A DNA stretch of 64,000 nt. Source: Leptodactylus fallax. Taxonomy: Eukaryota > Chordata > Amphibia > Anura > Leptodactylidae. Of the stretch, positions 46,320-58,025 are shown in pieces; positions within the stretch are counted from its first letter, which is position 1; each line of letters begins with the position of its first letter. The stretch is from positions 124,001-188,000 of the forward strand of contig CAMRHE010000654.1 in assembly GCA_947044405.1 (NCBI GenBank). Direction: 5' to 3'. The position numbers were made by a program, and so were the translations under genes. The notes beneath the pieces are model-generated. The model made no database searches. It saw only the letters and a list, made by a program, of their open reading frames with translations, and was not told where the DNA came from.

Positions 46320-47265
46320 GATGAATTCAGACCCAAAAATAATGCAGAACCCCAAAAATGCATTCAGACCAAAGAACAGACCCCTAACTAAATTCAGAAC
46401 CCAAAATAATCAGACCCCAGACCAGATCCCTAAATCAGTTCCCATAGCAGACCTCTAAGGCAGATTGCTGACCAGATCCCTAAATCAGATCCCAGACCTG
46501 TAGATTCTAGACCAGTTCACTAAGCCAGATCCCCAACCAGATTCCCTAAGACAGACCCCATACCAGTCCCCTCAACCAGATCCCAAACCAGTCTCCTAAG
46601 GCAGCCTCACAACCTAAATTAGAACATAGATCAGACCCTTAAGACATAACCCAGATCAGTCTCCTAAGATAGCCCCCAACCAGATCCCCAAATTTGATCC
46701 TAGATCAGAACCTTATGACATAACCCAGATCAGTCCCCTCAATCAGACCCCAGAACAGTCTCCTGCGGCAGCCCCCAATGAGATCCCTAAATCAGTTCCT
46801 AGACCAGACCCCAAAGCCAGATCTCAAACCAGACCTCTAAATCAAACCCTAGGAGAGTCCCCTGAATTGGATCCCAGACCAGTCTCCTAAAATATCCCTC
46901 GACTAGATCCCTAAATTAGATCCTAGACCAGACTAGACCTCTAAATCAGACCCGAGGAGAGTCCCCTGAATCAGATCACAGGTCAATCTCCTAAATCAGC
47001 TCCCTAACCAGATCCCTAAATTAGATCCTAGATCAGACCTTAAGACAGACCACAGGGTCCTCAGATAAATCTACAACCAGACCCCTAAATGAGATCCTAG
47101 ATCAGACCCCCCTAAGACAGATCCCAAGCCAGACTACTAAATAAAACTCCAGATTCCACCATGAATCAGATTTAAGGCCATTCCCTTAAAACAGATCCCC
47201 AACCAGATCCAATTTCAAATGTCTAAAACAGACCCCAGGACAGATCCCTAAAATCAGACACCAAA
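46320..47265. repeat. degenerate tandem repeat of CAGATCCCTAAATCAGA type
   Basis: Dozens of short diverged units with AGATCC, CCTAAATCAGA, CAGACCAGTC and CCTAAGACAGA at irregular spacing of roughly 15-40 bases. Confidence 0.88.
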
Positions 47266-47269
47266 GCAG

Positions 47270-47685
47270 AGGCGTAACTTGAGGCTCATGGGCTCCAATG
47301 AAAAATCTGTAACAGGGCCCCTACCTATCTTGTGCCATTTAGAACAGTGGTATATTTTATGTGGCAGGGAGGCCTTTGGGTCATAAAAAGAAAAAAAGAA
47401 ACATAAATATATAAATATTGTGAAACAGATTGCACTGTGTGGGGGACACTGTGCAGCAGATTGTACTGTGTGGGGGACACAGTGCAGCAGATTGTACTTT
47501 GTGGGGGACACTGTGAAGCAGATTGTGCTGTGTGGGGGACACTGTGCAGCAGATTGTACTTTGTGGGGGACACTGTGGAACAGATTTTACTGTGTGGGGG
47601 ACACTGTGGAACAGATTTTACTGTGTGGGGATCACTGTGGAGCACATTGCACTGTGTGGGGGCAAAAAGTTGGAGAGAAGCAAAA
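47270..47685 (+). mobile_element. hAT-like MITE fragment carrying a 31-bp array
   Basis: AGAGGCGTAACTTGAGGCTC opens a family also seen inverted at 19200-19345. From 47430 to 47665 a 31-bp unit (GTGCAGCAGATTGTACTGTG plus TGGGGGACACT) repeats about eight times. The same array reappears at 49620-49800. Confidence 0.6.
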
Positions 47686-49140
47686 AACAAATAAAAATTA
47701 AAAAGTTGTGGGGAAGCAAAAACAAACAAGGTTTTCAGTCCCCACAGTCAAAACTGTGTGTTAAGGGGTTAAGTACATTTTATGTTAGTATCTTGCACAG
47801 AGGAAGGGTGGGAGTGGCAAATATACAACTGCCTTGAGGTTCCCCAGCTGTGTAGTACACAGTGCTCTGTGCAACAGGATACAGAAGAAGGAGCAGGGAC
47901 CCCCAGCTGCAGGAGAAGGTAAACAATGCCCCAGGGGGCAAACTGTGTGACTGCTGGCCTGCAGGATATATGGTGTGCCCTGGCTAAAAGCTGTAACACC
48001 CGGGTTACTTTAGGTGGTGGGGCTCTTAAGGGGACAATCTTTTAATGTATACCCCTAAATCTGCCACCTACTCCCAGTCCGGGCCCTAGTCCAGAGATTT
48101 GCCCCTTTTCCGTTGTTATATGCCAAGGGTTGATCTCAGATTATAATCTCGTATTGAGATTGTACGTGAGAATCAAAATGGCGCTGGAAAAGTGCAGATC
48201 TCTGGGACTGTGGAAATTTTGACAGTGTAACACGGTACGCTCGATGTGATAGGGGTTATCAATGGTTTTCGGCCCCTTAATTTTAAAAAATGTATATAAA
48301 ACTGGAATACCCCTTTAAGAACTGAACTTTTTACCCACAGTAGATGGCAGTGTTATATCGTGCCTGCGATTTCATGCCCTTCAAATATTAGCCCATTTTC
48401 GGTGGGACCAACTGGCCATCTAATGTATATGGGGCCTCCTGACTCTTCCCCGAAAGATATCGGATTTCAACTGACCCAGCCCTTTGATCTCAAAAGAATG
48501 CTCACAGGCATTCTCCCCTCATATGCACTTTTGGGTGAGCCAAGCATGCAAGTATACAAGGGAGACAGACGAGATAGCTGTTGGCTGATTGTTATGTAAC
48601 GTGGGTTACACACAGACTTTTTGGAGTGAGTGTTTCCCATTTTAACAAATTAAAGGGATTGTCCAGGATTTGGAGTGGAGGTGGGTGTAAAGAAAAAAAA
48701 AAAAGGCATACTCATCTGTCCCCTGACACGCCAGTGTCCACTCCCGATCCCCTTTCCATCTCGTGTCGGGGTTAGTAGCGCCGGAAGCTGTGAGGTTCAC
48801 ATGACCACTTAAACCAACTAGTGATCTCAGTGGTCACTGGTAAGGAATCGATGAGTGATGTCACTGATCCCTCGCCAGGAACCGTTGACCCACTCATTAG
48901 TCACAGTGGTCATGTAAGCCTCATGGCTTCCAGGATAACAGAGTCTCAGAGGACACGCACTGCCACCGTCCCAAATCCTAAACCCCTTCAGGGATAGTGG
49001 AAGTCCACAAGGGAAAGGGAGGCCCTCATTACATAGGGTGAGCGGGGCTCTGGCTGGGAACCCGACCAGCAAAATATGCTTCAGTGCGCTTCATTACCGA
49101 GTCTACTTAGGTGTAATTTTACATTTTTAGATAGCATTTT
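47686..49140. other. dgki intron, no gene recognised
   Basis: Several MITE-like scraps occur, such as TTAAAGGGATTGTCCAGGAT near 48650, but no complete element or exon. Confidence 0.35.
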
Positions 49141-49144
49141 TATT

Positions 49145-49265
49145 TCTCCAACAATGTAGCTGTATGAGGGCTTGTTTTTTGTAGGATGAGTATTTTTTAA
49201 TTGAACCATTTTGGTTAATGAAATGAAAGCAATTTAGTCAAGTTTTTTGCATTTTACATGTATAA
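49145..49265. repeat. dispersed T-rich repeat fragment
   Basis: GTATGAGGGCTTGTTTTTTG followed by AACCATTTTGG resembles the repeat family at 880-1003 and 2590-2900. Confidence 0.5.
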
Positions 49266-49544
49266 TGTTTACCCTGCAACACATATAACATCCTATCGCC
49301 AGAAAACTGGCGTAGATGGGTTAGTAAATTGTCCTGTACAGGTGCAAATATGGCGCATCTTTGGCACAAGGCGGGCCAAGGCAGGATAAAATTTACTATA
49401 ACCCATGTTAGAAAGCTGGGGACCTGATTAAGACATTACGCCAGTCTTAATAATTTTCCCAAACTTCTTCAAAAGAAAGCCACTAGTTATGCTAAAAATT
49501 TTACAGGGAAAATTTTTTTTTTTAACTAAAAAACTGTTTAGTCC

Positions 49545-49805
49545 CACTAGGCCCGTGGTGGCGAACCTATGGCACGCGTGCCAGAGGTGGCACTCAGAGC
49601 CCTCTCTGTGGGAACCCATCTATGGAACAGATTATACTGTGTGGGGGCCACTGTGCAGCAGATTGTACTGTGTGGAGGACAATGTGGAACAGACTGTACT
49701 GTGTGAGGGACACTGTGGAACAGATTGCACTGTGTGGGGATCATTGTGGAGCAAACTGTACTGTGTAGGGGCCACTGTGGAGCACATTGTACTGTCTGGG
49801 GGCTC
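49545..49805 (+). mobile_element. hAT-like MITE with a second 31-bp array
   Basis: GTGGTGGCGAACCTATGGCA and GCGTGCCAGAGGTGGCACTC form a hAT-type end. It is followed at 49620-49800 by about six copies of the 31-bp unit also present at 47430-47665. Confidence 0.6.
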
Positions 49806-50372
49806 TTCACTATTTATATCACACTCTTTCTGTTTTATAGCAGACATGTGATATTAGTACAGGCTGTAATAACATTGCACTGTCACTATAAAATAGATCA
49901 TGTGCGATGTAAATAGTGAACATTAATTGTTCAAAAGTACCAAATGCAAACTTTTACCTTTCACTACAAAGTTGTTTGTATTATTGAAAGCTCTGTAAAG
50001 CCCCATTCATACGACTGTATTTTGTGAGTCCGTAATTGTCCGCAGTTGTGGATCCGCACAGTATTAAGGTTAAATTTCCGTGTTGGCACTTTGCAATATA
50101 TTAATGGGTTTTGGGTTGCAGTTTGGGCACTCGGTCACTGCACTAGGCCAATTGTAAACGATTAAGCCAATGCCTTCGGCTCCCCCTGCTGCTCTACAAT
50201 TGCATAGCTGGTTGCCAGTGGGGTTTCAGAGGGAGCCATCTAGGTGCCACAGTCAGTGGCAACAGCATCTAAGGGGTTAATGCAGCAGTACTGTCTTTCT
50301 TTGCGGCAGTGATCATAGGGCTCAGTATCCCCAAAGGGCACTGGTGCAATGGTGCTTGAATTGTGTCTCATC

Positions 50373-50686
50373 TTAAAGGGAGTGTGTCATCAGAACCTAA
50401 CATATGAACCCAGCCCTCAGATAGATAGGTTTCGATTATCTGAATCAGACAGTGTTTTCCCCTCGTGAATCGGTGCCTCAGTTGCCAAGATATCACTGTT
50501 TTTGTCATTATGCAAGGGCTCTGCCATTGCTCCAAAGAGCTCATTTGCATATCAACAAAATCAGCAATATCTCAGCAACGGAGGCAACGCTTCACAAGGG
50601 GAAAACACTGTTTCATTCAGATGACCCTAACCTATCTATCTGCGGAGCTGGGGTGATATGCTCAGTTCTGGAGACACTCCCTTTAA
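50373..50686. mobile_element. palindromic MITE, copy 2 of the family at 11472
   Basis: The same arms as 11472-11805: GACAGTGTTTTCCCCTCGTG is mirrored by CACAAGGGGAAAACACTGTT. The ends are TTAAAGGGAGTGTG and, inverted, TTAAAGGGAGTGTC. It lies about 200 bases upstream of the Gag-like gene. Confidence 0.87.
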
Positions 50687-50844
50687 GTCATGCCCTTGTT
50701 GGATGATGCACAAAAAGTCACGTAAAAATGTGTTGTACGGCATGTATGACAGTTTCTTGGCAAACATTACACCACAATTCTGGTGCGTTTTTAATTGAAA
50801 ATCCCTCACCAATGACAGTATGAATAAAATTGTTCATTTTTGGT

Positions 50845-50871
50845 TCAAAATTTTCTTTCATTCCTTTTTAG
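50845..50871 (+). promoter_or_regulatory. candidate splice acceptor of the Gag-like gene
   Basis: TTTTCTTTCATTCCTTTTTAG is a strong polypyrimidine tract with AG at 50870-50871. It leaves 43 bases before the ATG at 50915. If used, the gene has an upstream untranslated exon, not identified here. Confidence 0.45.
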
Positions 50872-50914
50872 AAAAAAAAATTCTTCAAGTCTCAGCTGCA
50901 ACAAAAACATCATC

Positions 50915-52288
50915 ATGTCAGCTCTAAAAAATGTACTCTTTAGGAAGGAGAAAAGAGACAGGAATTTTGCTTGGAGAAAAGTGTGCAACGCGTGGTACGA
51001 GATACGAAGTGTGTCCACCTGGGATTCCCCAGATTGCAATCCTTGGAAGGAATGGTGTAAATCTTGGGAAGAATTTTGTTCTTCTGAAAAAAAGCCACCC
51101 AAAGCTGAAAGGGCAAAGGCAGATATGTTTTCGGAACTCTTTTGCATAGCGCAAGTGACCGGAGACAAACTAGAAGAAGCAAAAATCATGAGAACAGATC
51201 TAGATCGGAGAATCAACGAGAACATAATTTTGACAAACCAAAATGTTGTCTTGCAGAAAAGGTGTGAGGAGCTTCAACGCCAATTGGATGCCGAAAAGCA
51301 GATGATAATCATAAAGAACCAACATCAAACAGAGCTTCAGCATCAGATGGATTGCTTGATGTTCAAGGTCCAACAGAAGAATAAGGAACTTCAAAAAGTC
51401 CAAGACAAGTGTCGAGAACTGGAAAAAAAATGTTCCTCTTTTGAAGGTCAACTGGTGGAATTTAGCAAAAAAAACAGGCTTCAGATCAAATTTAAAAATG
51501 ACATCATTGTATTTCCTGACTATAAATGGAGCAAACTTGCCGAAGACCCCAAGCTCCAATATAGAGAGGAAGAGAGATCGTTAGATCTAGATTCTATTCG
51601 GGATATTGCCGATAGGCTTGGAAAGGTCACCAGGTGCAATGTTTTTGACTGGCTGTGTAGCTTTGAGGTCGAATACAATTGTGGGACTTGGACTAGAAAA
51701 GACTTTGAACAGATCTTACGCAGGTGTATGGACTCGAGCAGTTTCTCATCGTTACCTCTCCATTTGATGATAGGTGGAACCGATTGGGTTTATACGCTCA
51801 AGCAAATTGCTGAAAGGTTCATTCCTGACGTGGACAACCTACTGGCCACAGAAAACATGAGGGAGAATGACACAGCGTTGCAATATTTTCACCGTATGTG
51901 GATGATATACCGCATTGCGAAATTTCCAAGTGTCCCAACAAAGAATGATGAAGAATACATAAATGCCACCATGCAAGGCCTGCCCCAACATTTATTTGAA
52001 GTTATTGAAGATGATCTTTTAGATTATGAGGTCATTGAACACGATGTGCTCTCAGCTGAGTATTCATGGGCGGTAAAGGAAGACGAGCAGCAGTTATGGC
52101 ATATGAAGACAATGAAAGCAGGAGCTGGATGTCCTTCACGCTATAAGATTTGGAAGCGGTTAGAAAAGTATTGGGATTTTGTGCCTTACGAAACAATCAA
52201 TGGAGCCCCTTTCTGGGATCTTGTGGTGATATTGAGCAGATTTGAAGATCTTAGAACAGGGGAGCCAAGAAAACTGCAAACAGCATAA
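50915..52288 (+). CDS. Gag/capsid-like protein, possible domesticated retroelement gene
   Basis: An uninterrupted 457-codon frame. The open frame continues 25 codons upstream, but that stretch contains a splice-acceptor-like tract and no ATG. The ATG at 50915 has A at -3. Layout: a basic, tryptophan-rich N-terminus (WYEIRSVSTWDSPDCNPWKE near 27-46) without a myristoylation glycine; a long coiled coil (about 80-190); then a mostly helical region (about 215-385). The segment ENDTALQYFHRMWMIYRIA (about 317-335) followed by INATMQGLPQHLFEVIEDD resembles the second capsid domain of retroviral Gag. A tail of about 70 residues has no CCHC zinc knuckle and no proline late-domain motif. No protease, pol or env follows and no flanking LTR pair is seen. 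It lies antisense in a dgki intron. The Gag assignment rests on pattern and layout only. The alternative is an unrelated coiled-coil gene. Confidence 0.6.
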   Translation: MSALKNVLFRKEKRDRNFAWRKVCNAWYEIRSVSTWDSPDCNPWKEWCKSWEEFCSSEKKPPKAERAKADMFSELFCIAQVTGDKLEEAKIMRTDLDRRINENIILTNQNVVLQKRCEELQRQLDAEKQMIIIKNQHQTELQHQMDCLMFKVQQKNKELQKVQDKCRELEKKCSSFEGQLVEFSKKNRLQIKFKNDIIVFPDYKWSKLAEDPKLQYREEERSLDLDSIRDIADRLGKVTRCNVFDWLCSFEVEYNCGTWTRKDFEQILRRCMDSSSFSSLPLHLMIGGTDWVYTLKQIAERFIPDVDNLLATENMRENDTALQYFHRMWMIYRIAKFPSVPTKNDEEYINATMQGLPQHLFEVIEDDLLDYEVIEHDVLSAEYSWAVKEDEQQLWHMKTMKAGAGCPSRYKIWKRLEKYWDFVPYETINGAPFWDLVVILSRFEDLRTGEPRKLQTA

Positions 52289-52757
52289 AATCCCCCAAAG
52301 GTAATGCAACTCTATTAATAACCAAAATTGATGCAGTCTAGGCTTTTGCAACATATCTTTCTTCCACATTTAGCTCTGATACGTCAGAAGATGACCTCCC
52401 ATGTAGGAAACATGGTGAACATCTCTGAACCCTGGGATGTTCAGGTTCCTATCACTAAGAATTTCAAAAATGTAAGATTATTTCACTGAGACTTTGTGGA
52501 GAGTGCTGATATCAGATGTGGTGGATCTGAGCTCAGCTGTAAGTGTTGTGTGCAGAGACTGAAATCTCTACGTCATTCTGCATCAACCTTGGTTTTTGGA
52601 ACCATTGGGTGACCACTAACTTAACCCAAAAAAATATCTATAGTATTCTATAGTATTGGATGGGGCCTGAGGAGCAGAAGCAATGAATGCTCACTGTTTG
52701 GCCCTTGGATCTGAATTTTTGAAAGGAGTTTTTGAGGAGTGAATTATTCATGGCGTA
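52289..52757 (+). other. 3' flank of the Gag-like gene
   Basis: A donor-like CCAAAG-GTAATG (52302) and an acceptor-like TCTTTCTTCCACATTTAG (about 52354-52371) lie just past the stop and could mark a small 3' UTR intron. No retroviral pol reading frame is present. Confidence 0.3.
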
Positions 52758-52771
52758 CAAGTGCATCTCAA

Positions 52772-53055
52772 TGTTAGGGTGGTCTCAATCAAACCAATAA
52801 AATATACTGGATGGTAGTCAAATCAGGGAGGCTCGAGCCAAGTGCAGTCAGTGTGAATCTGGGTAAAAGCATATTTTATTGTGTAGATTATTCCTTTTTA
52901 TATCCACCGGTGTGGGTGTATACGGCCAAAGTCCACTCCGTTTTCATCAACATAATTAGATGTCAGCAATTAGACTTCGTAAGCAAAAAAAATATTGATA
53001 GCACAAATATTGGTACAGCAATTAAAAGTTTAATACAGGTCATGACGCCCTATCA
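52772..53055. mobile_element. solo-LTR-like insertion with TCAA target duplication
   Basis: The 284-bp insert begins TGTTAGGG and ends CCCTATCA, so it has TG..CA termini inside a 7-of-8 inverted repeat. It is flanked by TCAA at 52768-52771 and 53056-53059. Removing it with one TCAA restores the Tc1 end exactly. It contains AATAAA at 52796. A solo LTR is favoured. A small TIR transposon with 4-bp duplications is possible. Confidence 0.7.
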
Positions 53056-53129
53056 TCAATAAATTAGAATATCATCAATAAATTTTTTTTTTTTTTTTAA
53101 GTAATTCAATTGAAAAAGTGAAACACCTA

Positions 53130-53903
<774 letters not shown>

Positions 53904-54028
53904 TTAGAGCCAAGGAAAACCCAAAAGTCGTTATCTCAGAAAATTAGAATATTATATAAGACTAACTGTAAAAAAATGATTTAACACAGAAATGTTGGCC
54001 AAATGAAAAGTATGTACAGTAAATGCTC

Positions 54029-54998
54029 TCAATACTTGATGGGGGCTCCTTTTGAATGAATGACTGCATCAATGCGGCGTGGCCTGGAGGGATCAGCCTG
54101 TGGCACTGCAGAGGTGTTATGGACGCCCAGGTTCATCTCGTCTGCATTGTTGGGTCTGGTGTCTCTCATCTTCCTCTTGACAAAACCCCATAGATTCTCT
54201 ATGGGGTTAAGGTCAGGCGAGATTGGTGGCCAATCAAGCACAGTGATACTGCGGTTATTAAACCACGTATTGGTACTTTTGGCAGTGTGGACAGGTGCCA
54301 AGTCCTGTTGGAAAATGAAATTCCATCTCGAAAAAGCTTGTCGGCAAAGGGAAGTATGAAGTGCTCTAGAATTTCCCGGTAGACGGCTGCGCTGACTTTG
54401 GTCTTGATAAAACACAGTGGACCTACACCAGCAGATGACATGGCTCCCCAAACCATCACACTAGACCTCCAGCAGCTTGGATTGTGGCCTCTCCACTCTC
54501 CCTCCAGACTCTGGGACCTTGATTTCCAAATGAAATGCAAAATTTACTTTCATCTGAAAACAACACCTTTGACCACTGAGCAACAGTCCAGTTCTTTCTC
54601 TCCTTGGCCCAGGTAAAACGCTTCTTGCATTGTCTATTGGTCATGAGTGACTTGACACATGGAAAGTGACACTTGTAGCCCATGTCCTGGATACAATGTC
54701 TGTGTGTGGTGGCTCTTGAAGCACTGACTCCAGCAGCAGGCCACTCCTTGTCAATCTCCCCCAAATTTTTGAATGGCCTTTTCGTAACAATCCTATCAAG
54801 GCTGCGGTTATCCCGGTTGCTTGTGCACCTTTTTCTACCACACTTTTTCCTTCCACTCAAATTTCCATTAATATGCTTTGATACAGCACTCTGTGAGCAG
54901 CCAGATTCTTCAGCAATGACCTTTTGTGACTTACCCTCCTTGTGGAGTGTGTCAATGACTGCCTTCTGGACATCTGTCAAGTCAGTACTCTTCCCCAT
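54029..54998 (-). pseudogene. outer Tc1-like transposase, frameshifted
   Basis: The start ATG at 54998 gives MGKSTDLTDVQKAVID and a helix-turn-helix (SQKVIAEESGCSQSAVSKHI), then a GRKR linker and LFSDESKFCISFGN with the first aspartate. The frame shifts after VWRESGEA to continue RSSVMVWGAMSSAGVGPLCF, and shifts again near ADKLF to continue FIFQQDLAPVHTAKSTNTW and [18 protein letters not shown] before the stop at 54029. Total length is 970 nt, not a multiple of three, in agreement with net frameshifting. Catalytic residues are still recognisable. Confidence 0.92.
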
Positions 54999-55289
54999 GA
55001 TTGTGTCGCCTACTGAACCAGACTAAGGGACCTTTTTAAACGCTTAGGAAGCCTTTGCAGGTGTTTTGGGCTAATTATTCTAATTTTCTGAGATAATGAC
55101 TTTTGGGTTTTTCTTGGCTGTAAGCCATAATCATCAACATTAACATAAACATAAATAAGCACTTGAAAAAGTTCACTCTGTTTGTAATGACTCAATATAA
55201 TATATGGGTTTCACTTTTTCAATTGAATTACTGGAAAAAAAAAACACTTTTTGATAATATTCTAATTTATTGAGATGCACTTGTATCTT

Positions 55290-55610
55290 AAGGCGAGGTC
55301 ATCAATATCTGATTGGTGGGGATACAATACCTGGGACCTCCACAGATCAACTGCTCAAGGGGCAGTAGTGCTTGGGTGAACGTTGCGTCTGTTTCTCAGG
55401 CTAGTCAGGTTCATTCGTCATATGGATCAAGTGATGATGTTGTGTTTGGTAATGGCTGAACGCTCGCCCAAATACTGTGGTCTCTTAAAACAGTGACCGA
55501 CCAACATCGATCAGTCCCATTCACTTGAGCTACATGAATGTGAAACATTGACCTGTGAAGCAGAAGCAACTTTCACCCGAGAATCACTGCCGTTTCGACC
55601 CGTACTTATC
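55290..55610. repeat. dispersed repeat with TCATCAATATCTGATTGG
   Basis: GTCATCAATATCTGATTGGTG and CTGGGACCTCCACAGATCAA match the family at 20180 and 45740. The right part (ATTCACTTGAGCTACATGAA) is the same family in diverged form. Confidence 0.6.
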
Positions 55611-55727
55611 GAACATTGATGATCTACCCTTTGAATCCTAAAAAAGCTCTTAAATGGTCAATAACTTTTCAGACACCTTAGTGTAACTTCATAGAGCATG
55701 TGATTCTGGACCAACATATAATGCACT

Positions 55728-56051
55728 TTAAAGAGGACTTTTCATGTCCTCATGCACATGTGGTTTTATATACCGCTAGAAAGCCGACAGTGTGCTGAAT
55801 TCAGCGCACTGTCGGCTTTCCTGTTATGTGCCTCGGGGATGGAGATATCGGTGCCGTTAGTTTCAGCACCGATCTCTGCCCACCGTCAGAAGGGTGTTCC
55901 TGACAGTCTATGGGCGAGTACTGTCAGAGGTTGCGTTCCTCACAGCCCAGATAGACTGTCAGGCACATAACGGGCTAAATTCAGCGCACTGTCAGCTTTT
56001 TAGCGGTATATGAAACCGCATGTGCATGAGGACATGAAAGGTCCTCTTTAA
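55728..56051. mobile_element. palindromic MITE with TTAAAGAGGAC ends
   Basis: The left end TTAAAGAGGACTTTTCATGT is mirrored by ACATGAAAGGTCCTCTTTAA. Arms such as TGAATTCAGCGCACTGTC and AAATTCAGCGCACTGTCAGC occur on both sides of the GAGATATCGGTGCC / GGCACCGA-type centre. Shares ends with 21040-21422. Confidence 0.85.
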
Positions 56052-56400
56052 TTAAAACTGTGGCTGCTTTTTGCCTGAAAAACCTCGCTAAAGTTCCTGC
56101 CACTAGGTGTCTCCCTTTTAGCTAATTTACAGTTGACTCCTTTGTTACCAGGGAAGTATGTCCCTAGGTACATTAGATAAGCAAGACAGAAAGACAGTGA
56201 GGTGAGGAGGGACGGGTTTCTCTCTTCACACAGTGAATACAGATGGGAGAGGCTGATTCTCTTCACAGCCTCGCACATGTCTACAAGGACTGAAGATTTT
56301 GCTGCACCTCACAACTTACAATGTTAGAAAATCTTTTATGTACTTCTAAATACTTCTGGCTGTTTGTGTGCTTAATAAAAATTGTGCAGGAAATACAGTA
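56052..56400. other. dgki intron, nothing recognised
   Basis: No repeat or exon supported. Confidence 0.3.
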
Positions 56401-56402
56401 CT

Positions 56403-56537
56403 AGGCTAAGTTCATATCTGCCCCAGAGTCTCCAATGGAGACTGGCAGAGAGAAAAGTCCTGCACCTGGCGGACCCCATTGTAGTAAATGGACCAGCGGA
56501 CCCGAACGGAGGGCTTAGCGCAGATGTGAACCTAGCC
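56403..56537. mobile_element. 135-bp MITE
   Basis: The left end TAGGCTAAGTTCATATCTGC is inverted at the right as GCAGATGTGAACCTAGCC. Non-coding; the arms pair around GGCGGACCCC. Confidence 0.75.
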
Positions 56538-58024
56538 TTGCAGAGTAACTTCTCTGTGTTTTCTTAGTGGCCTTAGATACCCTTTTAGGATGACCCTTAC
56601 AAGACCCTGCACATATTTCAACTTTTCATGAAAATTCAGGTACCCTTGAAACTGATCTTCCAAACCTAATTACGACCATCAGATGTAAATTCCTCTGTCT
56701 TTTGTTTTGCAGGGATTTCCTCGTTGATGTGGACTCTTTTTCTGTCTGCCAGAACCAACCCCACCCAAACGAAAGTCGTCAAAATCACAAGATGCAAAGT
56801 AAAAAAAAAATAGTCTCTAAATTTTGGACTATGATTTGGAAATGTGTTGAGAGGATTTGTGACATATCTCTTGCAGGACACCCATTTGGCCCAAACCTTG
56901 GGCCTCCATTTCTCTGTCCATCCATACAGTGCAGATTCTGCTCTGTATCCACAAGATGAGCAAAATTTAATCTCGGAAATCTCAAAATCTGAAAAAAATT
57001 GAGTAATAAAATTTAGGTTTCTAATCTGGATAATGAAACCTTGATCCTCTTAAGACAGGGACATTTCGTATCAGAGTTCCAGCATGCCCGATCTCCATTA
57101 ATGGAATACTTAAAGTCTTTCCCTTACCAAAGTCCATGCCTACGAGCTTTGGGTCAAGAGGTTTAGTATTAAACTCCATGGCCTTCATTAGAGACCACCT
57201 CTTTGCCCTTTCCACCAGTCCGTTTAGAAAATGTAGGGAAAGTCAAGATACAAGGCTATGAACAGTGTTGGACTGAGGCTCCTTGGGCCCATCACCCAAC
57301 ATCCTTAAGAAACAGACCATAGTACCCTTCCAATTTGGGTGCCCTCTTCTGGAACATTATTGTGTTAGAGCTTGGGCCCATCAGACGACACCAGGTACTC
57401 TGGTGGACCAGTCCGAAACTGAGTGTGCTCCAACAATGGACTCTTTGATTTTGGCAAGACCATTTGAAGAGAATGCAAAGGGTCTAGTTGGAACCTTTTT
57501 TTCTTTTTGACTACCCTTTTTAGTTCAGTGTCCCTTTGTACTCGACAGAGGCTTGTCTGTGTCATGGCTTCTCCGGAGCCGTTTGCCGGTAATAATGACA
57601 GACTAGGGGAACATCACAGCTGCCCGATAGAGAGATAAATGAATCCATTGCTGGAAAACTATGAAGCATTTTGTTCTTTTGATCTTCCCTGTGTAATCTT
57701 TTTCTCTTCACAATAATTGTTACAGGGATTCCTGCGTTTCTAATAAATCTTACAATATCTTATCATCGTTCCTCACATTGTTGGCTTGGCTCCCAGAATC
57801 AATCTGCTCCTGCTCACCGGCTGCCAGTACAATGGAGCTTTTACTGATTTTCCTTTGGCTACAATTCTCCCGTTTCTTTCCCTTAGTCTCTGCAGACGAG
57901 AACCTTGGAGAGCTGAAATCCATACATCTGTACAGAATATTTTTGTTTCAGTCTGTAATGGTCAAGCCGATCATAACATCTTATAATAAGTAGAACAGAA
58001 GGGGATGGGGTGGCGACAACTGCC
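56538..58024. other. dgki intron; possible conserved element near 57560-57760
   Basis: No exon supported. The part at 57560-57760 (GTAATAATGACAGACTAGGG, GATAAATGAATCCATTGC) is high-complexity and could be regulatory. Evidence is weak. Confidence 0.25.
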
Positions 58025-58025
58025 G

